Below are positions 9,082-15,277 of a DNA stretch of 48,029 nt, piece after piece. Both the position numbers and the translations under genes were made by a program. The notes below the pieces were generated by a model. The model made no database searches and was not told the DNA's origin. It saw only the letters and a program-made list of their open reading frames with translations. This DNA comes from Niastella populi. Its GTDB lineage: Bacteria; Bacteroidota; Bacteroidia; Chitinophagales; Chitinophagaceae. The stretch's first letter is position 1; every line of letters starts with the position of its first letter. The stretch spans positions 1 through 48,029 of the forward strand of contig NZ_LWBP01000218.1 of NCBI RefSeq assembly GCF_002078015.1. Reading direction: 5' to 3'.

Positions 9082-10191
9082 TTACTTTTTATTTCCCTTT
9101 TTAACCAGGTCCACTTTCAACGAAAACACATGGGTATATAACGGATTCGATTGATTTGCAAGATTGGTAAAAGCATAGTCGATGAGCACGTTCGACAACC
9201 GGAAGCCGGCGCCTACACCAGGCTGATAGATCCACACCTTCTTCGTATTGGTGATATCATCATCGTCTAGCGCCTTTTGAAAGTTGTTCACCCCGCCCCT
9301 TACGAAGAATACGTTCCTCCAGCTCACTTCCAGTCCCAGTTTGGGGTCAAGACTTACCGCATTTGAGCTCAGCACGGTGTTACGGCGGCCATCGAACGTA
9401 AGATCGAAGTTGGCTTCGGTCAACAGGTTCAGGTTCTTGTTCAGTTTGAAAGTATAACTACCGCCCAGGATCAGTTTAGGAGCGGTTAGCTCGGTTGATT
9501 TACTGGGAATGTCGTTACCGGTATAGTAAAACACTTCCCGCATCTTTTCAGGCAAACTGAATGACCACGCATTGAATGTGGTGGTAACGTCGCGGGCCAT
9601 AATACCTATTTTCCATTTATTGTTCACGATCTGAATGCCGGCATCGAATCCAAAGCCCCAGGCCGTGGCCAGATCGCCGGCTTTCCGGTGAATGATCTTG
9701 GCGTTCACGCCACCGCTGATTTTACTTTTACCGGTTGATTTTATCTGCTGGGCCAGGGAAAGCAGGAAGGCATAGTCGGCCGAAGAAAATGTTGTGATAT
9801 TACTATAATTGATAGAGCCGTCAGCTTCTACCAGAAATACGGTATTGGGGATATCGTCCACTGCAAACCGCAATAACGACAATCCTAAAACCTGTTTGTT
9901 ATTTTTTAAGGGAATTGCGAGGCTGCCGTAATCGTATTTACCTATTCCGGCAAAGTATTCGGCATGCATCAGATTCAACTGGGGATTGTCTTTAACATTC
10001 ACCAACCCGGCCGGGTTCCAGTAACCGGCGGTACCATCACTTACCGAAGCCACCTGCGCGCTGGCCATGGCCAGGCCACGGGCACCGGCCCCGATATTCA
10101 AAAACTCATTAGAATATTTACGGAACTGGGCATAGGAAAACTGCTGTAGCATTAACACCACCAGGGTAACGTAAAAACGGGTCCTTTTCAT
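9082..10191 (-). CDS. porV2: PorV/PorQ-family outer-membrane barrel protein (PorV2-like)
   Basis: The 369-residue product starts at the ATG at 10191 (MKRTRFYVTLVVLMLQQFSYAQ, a clean signal peptide); a TTG at 10215 would add eight residues before the signal and is less likely. After the signal comes the family hallmark NIGAGARGLAMASAQVASV followed by GYWNPAGL, then an alternating beta-strand pattern to the end, typical of a FadL/PorV-like 14-stranded barrel. PorV is the T9SS shuttle that binds the C-terminal signal of exported cargo and delivers it to PorU. Here the gene is directly upstream of the giant PorU2-like peptidase, so the two products probably form a dedicated pair in the outer membrane. 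Whether this pair serves general cargo or only special substrates cannot be told from the window. Confidence 0.85.
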   Translation of the reverse strand: MKRTRFYVTLVVLMLQQFSYAQFRKYSNEFLNIGAGARGLAMASAQVASVSDGTAGYWNPAGLVNVKDNPQLNLMHAEYFAGIGKYDYGSLAIPLKNNKQVLGLSLLRFAVDDIPNTVFLVEADGSINYSNITTFSSADYAFLLSLAQQIKSTGKSKISGGVNAKIIHRKAGDLATAWGFGFDAGIQIVNNKWKIGIMARDVTTTFNAWSFSLPEKMREVFYYTGNDIPSKSTELTAPKLILGGSYTFKLNKNLNLLTEANFDLTFDGRRNTVLSSNAVSLDPKLGLEVSWRNVFFVRGGVNNFQKALDDDDITNTKKVWIYQPGVGAGFRLSNVLIDYAFTNLANQSNPLYTHVFSLKVDLVKKGNKK

Positions 10192-10382
10192 TGATCCAAT
10201 TTTCGAAATAAGCAACTTGATGTATAAAGACTATTTCTTTAGGATATTGGCTGCACCCGTCGGCAAAAGCGAGCTAAACTAAGTTGAAATTGAAGCCGTT
10301 CAGAAAACAGGCCGGGGCCAGCACTTTCAAACGATTTTACAATTAAAATATTGCATCTTTCAGGCAAAGTTGCGGTAATCCG

Positions 10383-10390
10383 TACATTTG
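10383..10390 (+). promoter_or_regulatory. Candidate -7 box for tyrS
   Basis: TACATTTG matches the Bacteroidota -7 consensus TAnnTTTG exactly. A degenerate TTTC lies 21 nt upstream where TTTG would be expected. Transcription would begin near 10397, leaving a leader of about 120 nt before tyrS. Confidence 0.4.
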
Positions 10391-10455
10391 CCTAAATCAT
10401 TGATTTACTACATATAACCCAGTATCGAACAGCGGGTGAAGTTATGTAGGCCGCA

Positions 10456-10463
10456 CAAATGTA
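10456..10463 (-). promoter_or_regulatory. Candidate -7 box for the porV2-porU2 unit
   Basis: On the minus strand this reads TACATTTG, identical to the plus-strand box at 10383. The -33 element is weak (TTTA at 21 nt). Transcription would run leftward through the other promoter, giving a leader of over 250 nt, which lowers confidence. Confidence 0.35.
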
Positions 10464-10520
10464 AAACCTTTGCGCGGGCATTGGTAAAACTATTTATTAT
10501 TCGTTTAATGTCAATATAAT

Positions 10521-11798
10521 ATGAACTTGGTAACAGAACTACAATGGCGGGGTATGATCCAGGATATTATGCCCGGGACCGAAGATCAGCTGAAAAAAGA
10601 AATGACCTCCGGTTATATCGGTTTCGACCCCACGTCGGACAGTTTACACATAGGCAGCCTCGTACCTATCTTGTTACTGGTACACATGCAAAAGGCCGGT
10701 CATAAACCCATTGCCCTTGTCGGCGGCGCTACCGGAATGATCGGCGACCCATCGGGTAAAAGTGAAGAACGTAACTTTTTAAGTGAAGACCAGTTGCAGA
10801 AGAACCTCGACGGCATCAGGAAACAGCTGGAACAATTCCTCGATTTTGATGCTTCAAAACCCAACGCGGCCGAGATGGTCAATAACTACGACTGGTTTAA
10901 GAACATTTCCTTTATCCAGTTCCTGCGCGACGCGGGTAAACATATAACCGTAAACTATATGATGGCCAAAGACAGTGTGAGAAAACGCATTGAAGGTGAA
11001 ACAGGCATCAGCTACACTGAATTTGCATACCAGTTAATGCAGGGGTACGACTTCTACTGGTTATTCAAGAATAAGAACTGCAAACTGCAAATGGGTGGCA
11101 GCGACCAATGGGGTAACATTACTACAGGCACTGAATTCATTCGCCGTAAAGCGGGTGGCGAAGCTTTTGCATTGACCTGCCCGTTGCTTACCAAAGCCGA
11201 TGGCGGAAAATTCGGTAAAAGTGAAAAGGGCAATGTGTGGCTGTCGCCCGAAAAAACATCACCATACGAGTTTTACCAGTTCTGGTTAAACGCAGCAGAC
11301 GCGGATGCAGAAAAATGGATAAAAATATTTACGTTCCTCTCCAAAGAAACCATTGAACAGTTGATCGAAGCGCATCACAAAGATGCAGCGGCCCGTCTGT
11401 TGCAGAAAACCCTGGCAAAGGAAGTGACTGTTTTTGTGCATGGCGAAGCAGGTTACCAGGAAGCGCTTGCTACTACCGAAAAAACATTCGGTAAACAAAA
11501 CGCGCCCGCCGAATCGCTTACGCTGGAAGACCTGGAAACAATGGATGGCGTAACCAAATTCGATTATGAGTTAACGAAAGTTAATACCGGTGTCGATGTG
11601 GTAACTTTCCTCGCCGAAACAAAGATCTTTCCCAGCAAAGGCGAAGCCCGCAAAATGGTGCAGGGCGGCGGTGTAAGCATCAATCGCCGGAAGGTTGAAG
11701 ATGTTCAATTAACAGTTGATTCATCATTGTTACTGCATGGAAAGTATCTGTTAGTGCAGAAGGGAAAAAGAAACTATTACCTGGTAATGGCAGTTTAA
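10521..11798 (+). CDS. tyrS: Tyrosine--tRNA ligase (TyrRS)
   Basis: This class I synthetase of 425 residues has the normal length and layout for bacterial TyrRS. The HIGH-type motif is HIGS at residues 43-46, the tyrosine and tRNA-binding core includes YDFYWLF and QMGGSDQWGNI, and the KMSKS-type loop is KFGKS at 230-234, the usual TyrRS variant. A C-terminal S4 RNA-binding domain (about 355-425, with FPSKGEARKMVQGGGVSINRRKV) completes it. It charges tRNA-Tyr in the cytoplasm. The gene stands alone, divergent from the porV2-like gene, and ends in a strong hairpin terminator shared with the convergent aminotransferase gene. The ATG at 10521 is in-line with other TyrRS N-termini. Confidence 0.98.
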   Translation: MNLVTELQWRGMIQDIMPGTEDQLKKEMTSGYIGFDPTSDSLHIGSLVPILLLVHMQKAGHKPIALVGGATGMIGDPSGKSEERNFLSEDQLQKNLDGIRKQLEQFLDFDASKPNAAEMVNNYDWFKNISFIQFLRDAGKHITVNYMMAKDSVRKRIEGETGISYTEFAYQLMQGYDFYWLFKNKNCKLQMGGSDQWGNITTGTEFIRRKAGGEAFALTCPLLTKADGGKFGKSEKGNVWLSPEKTSPYEFYQFWLNAADADAEKWIKIFTFLSKETIEQLIEAHHKDAAARLLQKTLAKEVTVFVHGEAGYQEALATTEKTFGKQNAPAESLTLEDLETMDGVTKFDYELTKVNTGVDVVTFLAETKIFPSKGEARKMVQGGGVSINRRKVEDVQLTVDSSLLLHGKYLLVQKGKRNYYLVMAV

Positions 11799-11815
11799 AA
11801 TACTAATATAATCAG

Positions 11816-11855
11816 AAGTCCGGAAGGTAATCCAATAACCCTTCCGGACTTTTAA
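11816..11855. terminator. Bidirectional terminator, tyrS / aminotransferase
   Basis: A perfect 12-bp stem AAGTCCGGAAGG / CCTTCCGGACTT (11816-11827 with 11840-11851) with a 12-nt loop is followed by TTTT. It lies between convergent genes, 18 nt after tyrS. The same stem design recurs at 20800 and 24314. Confidence 0.9.
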
Positions 11856-11859
11856 TTGC

Positions 11860-13176
11860 CTATTGCTTACCACCTCTGTTCTTTGCATATGCATGAATAC
11901 CTTCAACCAGTACATCCAGTTGTTTAGTGGTAGTATATACGTTGGGCGTAATACGAACGCCCTGAATGTTCTCATGCTGCACGTTGGTGCTATGGATCTT
12001 ATAATTGTTCCAGAGAAATAATTCAAGGTCACCCGGCAACAGCTTTGGCAGGTTCAGGTGTACCAGGCCAATGCCGCAACCAAAACCCGGTTTCATGGAC
12101 GTTCCCAATTTGATATTAGGAATGTCCTTCACTCTTTCCATCCAGTAATTCTTCAGGTACATCAGCCGTTGTTCTTTGCGTCCGGCGCCGATCATTTCAT
12201 GAAATTCAATAGCCTTGCCTACAGCCTGTTCAATAAAGAAAGGGCGGGTGCCGAGGTGTTCAAATTTACGAATATCATCAATATCCGGTTCCGGCGCCGC
12301 AAACAATGGATATAGTTTTTTGACCTTCTCTTTTTTTACATATAACATCCCTACCCCAATGCAGGCGCTAAGCCATTTGTGCAGGCTGGTTCCAAAATAA
12401 TCGGCCCCCAGATCAGGAATGGTGTATTCAAAATGCGCAAAGCTATGTGCCCCGTCAACGATCACCTCTATCCCCTTTTTATGCGCTGCATCGGCAATGG
12501 CACGTACCGGCATGATCTGGCCGTTCCAGTTGATGGTATGGGTCAGCTGCACCACTTTTGTTTTGGCGGTAAAGGCTTTTGCATAAGCATTTACCAGGTA
12601 ACCGGTGTCTTCGCTGGGAAGTTCCAGGTTCAGCCAGATCAGTTTTACGCCATCGCGCTGTTCGCGTTGTTTCCAGGCGTTCATTACATTGGGATAATCC
12701 TGTTTTGAAAGCACCACTTCATCGCCCCGCATCAGGGGCAGGCCGAAAATGATGGTTTCAAGCGCTTCGGATGCATTTCGTTGAATGGCAATTTCTTCGG
12801 CATTACAGCCGGCCACCCGGGCCAGGTTCTGGCGAAGGGGTTCACGGCCCTGGTCGAGGATCCGCCACATAAAATGGCTGGGCGTTTCGTTGCACAGATC
12901 AAAGTACCGTTTCATGGCTTCCTGCACCGGTTTAGGCGAAGGCGCCACGCCGCCATTGTTTAAATTGATGATGTAGGGCGAAACGGTGTATGATTGTTGA
13001 ATGTAGGACCAGAAATCTTCATCGGACGCCAGCTGATCGGGCGGTTTGGAACCGGCCGTTTCCAGGGCGGTTTGCAGGTTGCGGCTCCATGCCGGCTGCG
13101 TGATAGACGACAGTAAGGTCCCTGCCGAAAAGGCTTTAAGGGTGTGTAAAAATGAACGGCGATTAAATGTGCTCAT
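11860..13176 (-). CDS. Exported class V aminotransferase (PLP-dependent)
   Basis: The 438-residue product, starting at the ATG at 13176, is a fold-type I PLP enzyme of the class V family (NifS, isopenicillin-N epimerase-like). The N-terminus MSTFNRRSFLHTLKAFSAGTL has a twin-arginine motif followed by a hydrophobic stretch, so export by the Tat route in folded, cofactor-loaded form is likely. The cofactor lysine is K267 in TSLHKWL, preceded by DGAHSF, the Asp-x-x-His motif that binds the pyridine ring. A TTG six codons upstream would precede the Tat motif and is less likely. Candidate reactions are racemisation, epimerisation, desulfuration or lyase chemistry on an amino acid; the sequence alone does not decide. 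It is a single gene, convergent with tyrS and about 150 bp from the tRNA-Gln gene on the other strand. Confidence 0.87.
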   Translation of the reverse strand: MSTFNRRSFLHTLKAFSAGTLLSSITQPAWSRNLQTALETAGSKPPDQLASDEDFWSYIQQSYTVSPYIINLNNGGVAPSPKPVQEAMKRYFDLCNETPSHFMWRILDQGREPLRQNLARVAGCNAEEIAIQRNASEALETIIFGLPLMRGDEVVLSKQDYPNVMNAWKQREQRDGVKLIWLNLELPSEDTGYLVNAYAKAFTAKTKVVQLTHTINWNGQIMPVRAIADAAHKKGIEVIVDGAHSFAHFEYTIPDLGADYFGTSLHKWLSACIGVGMLYVKKEKVKKLYPLFAAPEPDIDDIRKFEHLGTRPFFIEQAVGKAIEFHEMIGAGRKEQRLMYLKNYWMERVKDIPNIKLGTSMKPGFGCGIGLVHLNLPKLLPGDLELFLWNNYKIHSTNVQHENIQGVRITPNVYTTTKQLDVLVEGIHAYAKNRGGKQ

Positions 13177-13267
13177 GTGACTGAATTTTAACAAGGTTGT
13201 TTGGCCTTTTAACTGAAAACCAGTGAAAAAAAATCTGATGAAAAATAATGAATTTATGGCATTTTCA

Positions 13268-13299
13268 TTTGGGGAAAAGAACAGAACCCCTTACTTTTG
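13268..13299 (+). promoter_or_regulatory. Bacteroidota-type promoter of tRNA-Gln
   Basis: TTTG at 13268-13271 and TACTTTTG at 13292-13299 are separated by exactly 20 nt. This is a full match to the -33 TTTG / -7 TAnnTTTG promoter known from Bacteroides and Flavobacterium. The start of transcription would be near 13306, about 19 nt before the mature tRNA. Confidence 0.85.
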
Positions 13300-13324
13300 C
13301 ACTCCTTTCTAAAAGGAACCAGGC

Positions 13325-13395
13325 TGCCCGATAGTATAATGGTAGTACGACAGATTTTGGTTCTGTTTGTCTTGGTTCGAATCCAGGTCGGGCAA
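13325..13395 (+). tRNA. tRNA-Gln (anticodon UUG)
   Basis: The sequence folds into a complete cloverleaf. The acceptor stem TGCCCGA/TCGGGCA is 7 bp. The D arm has a 3-bp stem and the loop TAATGGTAG. The anticodon stem ACAGA/TCTGT encloses TTTTGGT with anticodon TTG. The T arm CTTGG/CCAGG encloses TTCGAAT. The discriminator base is A and CCA is not encoded. It has its own promoter and terminator, so it is a single-gene transcription unit between the aminotransferase and GH43 genes. Confidence 0.96.
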
Positions 13396-13400
13396 CAAAG

Positions 13401-13427
13401 GCCTCGCACGAAGTGCGGGGCTTTTTT
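13401..13427 (+). terminator. Terminator of tRNA-Gln
   Basis: A 9-bp stem GCCTCGCAC / GTGCGGGGC (13401-13409 with 13413-13421, one G-T pair) with a 3-nt loop is followed by six T. It starts 5 nt after the mature tRNA end. Confidence 0.92.
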
Positions 13428-13465
13428 CATTTTGGCAGCGATCCGGGCCTGCTCGGGTGAGCACC

Positions 13466-14371
13466 TTACCCTGCAGCCGCTATCCCTTCACTCGTCATTA
13501 TAATTTTCTTAATAGTTCCATCCTCATTAAAATCTAAATAATCAATACATACCGACCGGCGATGGCTGCCGCCTTCGGGCAGTGCGCCATTATGATAAAT
13601 GAAGTAGGTTTTTCCTTTGTAATCAAGTATGGCTGGCGAATTCGTTTTACAGTTGCCGGCAATTTCATTGATAACGCCTTTGAATTCCCAGGGCCCATCG
13701 ATGCTCCGGCTCATAGCGTAAGCCACCTTCTCGGGAAAATCGTACCCATACAACAAATAATACCAACCGTTACGTTTATAGATCCAGGCGCCTTCGGAGA
13801 ATTCAGGCAGATCGATCTTTTGTACAGCGCCATCAAGCTCCTTCATATTCTCTTTCAGCTTTACATAATAACATTGCGAATTGCCCCAAAACAAATAAGC
13901 CTGTCCATCATCATCTATCAGCACGGTGGGATCGAGATTGATCTTGTTTTTACCGGGCACACCAATGGTTTCATTGGTGATAAGCGCTTTTCCAATGGCA
14001 TCAATAAACGGCCCTTCCGGTTTACCGGCCACAGCCACCCCAATAGCTTTGCCTGGTATGGAACCGTGCGACACGGCTACATACCAGTAAAATTTCCCGT
14101 TGCGTTCTATCACCTGTGACGCATAGGCGCCACCCTTCGCCCAGGCAAAATCAGTTGCCCGCAATGGCACGGGATGCTCTTCCCAGCGAACCATATCGGC
14201 AGAAGAAAAACAAAGCCAGTCTTTCATCACATAATCCTCTACACCTGCCGGCGGCTCGTCATGACCCGTATACAAGTATACGGTGCCGTTGTATTCAATA
14301 GCGGCCGGATCTGCCGTATACTTATGTCTTATAACCGGGTTACCAGATCCGTTAATTTCTTTTATTGCCAT
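13466..14371 (-). CDS. Glycoside hydrolase family 43 enzyme, no signal peptide
   Basis: This 301-residue, five-bladed propeller glycosidase carries the GH43 triad: D21 in TADPAAIEYN (base), D147 in NLDPTVLIDDDG (pKa modulator) and E193 in FSEGAWIY (acid). Members act mainly as alpha-L-arabinofuranosidases or beta-xylosidases on side chains of arabinan, arabinoxylan or pectin. The N-terminus (MAIKEINGSGNPVIRHKY) lacks any signal or lipobox, which suggests a cytoplasmic enzyme acting on imported oligosaccharides, although GH43 proteins of this phylum are usually exported. The start is fixed because the exonuclease III gene ends only 6 bp upstream; the two are presumably co-transcribed. The length covers the catalytic domain only, with no carbohydrate-binding module. 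Confidence 0.9.
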   Translation of the reverse strand: MAIKEINGSGNPVIRHKYTADPAAIEYNGTVYLYTGHDEPPAGVEDYVMKDWLCFSSADMVRWEEHPVPLRATDFAWAKGGAYASQVIERNGKFYWYVAVSHGSIPGKAIGVAVAGKPEGPFIDAIGKALITNETIGVPGKNKINLDPTVLIDDDGQAYLFWGNSQCYYVKLKENMKELDGAVQKIDLPEFSEGAWIYKRNGWYYLLYGYDFPEKVAYAMSRSIDGPWEFKGVINEIAGNCKTNSPAILDYKGKTYFIYHNGALPEGGSHRRSVCIDYLDFNEDGTIKKIIMTSEGIAAAG

Positions 14372-14377
14372 ATCTGT

Positions 14378-15166
14378 TTATTTTTTTGATGATGGTTTGC
14401 CTAATTCGATCCATGCCGGCGCATGATCGCTCGCCTTTTCCCAGCCTCTTACATGTTTGTCAACCCCGCCTTTTCGCAGGCGTTTGGCAAGATGGCTGTT
14501 CAACAGAAAATGATCGAGCCTGAGCCCGGCATTACGCTGCCAGGCAAACCGCAGGTAGTCCCAGAAGGTGTAAATGATATCATCAGGATACAGTGTTCGC
14601 AATGCATCGGTAAAACCCAGCTTCAACAGGCGCGCATACGCGGCGCGTACTTCTTTTCTGAACAATGCATCGTCTATGTATTTCTCCGGTTTGTAAACAT
14701 CCAGTTCTGTGGGCATCACATTAAAGTCGCCCACCAATGCAACGGGCACGTCATGTTTCAAAAGTGTTTTGGCATGTGCGGCAAGCCGTTTATACCATTT
14801 CAACTTATAGTCAAACTTAAGGCCTGGATATGGGTTTCCGTTAGGCATATAAATACAGGCAATAAGCATTTGCCCCACGATGGCCTCCAGGTAGCGGCTA
14901 TGCTCATCCTGCGGATCGCCGGGCAATTTTCGCCGCACTTCCTGTATAGGCAGCGAATGGGAAAGGATCGCTACACCGTTCCACGATTTCTGTCCGTGCC
15001 AGATGGCCTGGTAACCGGCCGCTTCAATTTGTTTTATGGGGAACTTGTCGCTGGTTGTTTTCAACTCCTGCAGGCATACGATATCCGGACGAGCCTCTTT
15101 CAGCCAGCGTAACAGCACGGCCAGCCGCCCGTTGATGCCATTCACATTATAAGTGGCGATTTTCAT
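14378..15166 (-). CDS. xth: Exodeoxyribonuclease III / AP endonuclease
   Basis: The 262-residue product belongs to the Xth branch of the exonuclease-endonuclease-phosphatase superfamily. The start MKIATYNVNGIN, the metal ligand E34 in CLQELKT, the GDFNVMP motif and the SDHAPAWIEL ending with the catalytic His are all in place. Length is normal for E. coli-type Xth (268). The enzyme cuts DNA at abasic sites and removes 3' blocking groups in base excision repair, in the cytoplasm. It is followed after 6 bp by the GH43 gene on the same strand, an unexpected pairing of DNA repair with sugar metabolism that probably reflects read-through rather than shared function. Confidence 0.95.
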   Translation of the reverse strand: MKIATYNVNGINGRLAVLLRWLKEARPDIVCLQELKTTSDKFPIKQIEAAGYQAIWHGQKSWNGVAILSHSLPIQEVRRKLPGDPQDEHSRYLEAIVGQMLIACIYMPNGNPYPGLKFDYKLKWYKRLAAHAKTLLKHDVPVALVGDFNVMPTELDVYKPEKYIDDALFRKEVRAAYARLLKLGFTDALRTLYPDDIIYTFWDYLRFAWQRNAGLRLDHFLLNSHLAKRLRKGGVDKHVRGWEKASDHAPAWIELGKPSSKK

Positions 15167-15277
15167 AATATTTGAAAATCATGATCGGGTAACACCTAAA
15201 ATAATATGCCAGCGGGTCAACAGCCAATGAACAATGGCAAACAGATCACGGAAAGTACAATTGTATTTTCTTCTGAC

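Larger units (their letters stand above)
10192..10520. other. Divergent intergenic region, porV2-like gene / tyrS
   Basis: This 329-bp control region carries no gene. It holds two exact -7 type boxes of the Bacteroidota promoter, one per strand (listed separately), and a short palindrome AAATCATTGATTT near 10394. The untranslated leaders would be long on both sides. Confidence 0.5.

Noticed and set aside
10394-10406. Palindrome AAATCATTGATTT as a regulator binding site
   Set aside because: A single A/T-rich 13-mer palindrome can arise by chance, and there is no second copy at the other promoters.
13325-13460. tRNA-Gln as an integration site of a mobile element
   Set aside because: No integrase, no repeated tRNA 3' end and no foreign-looking cargo is seen next to it; ordinary genes follow on both sides.
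14423-15112. 229-codon plus-strand open frame opposite xth
   Set aside because: The minus-strand exonuclease III has all family motifs at the right places; the plus frame has none.
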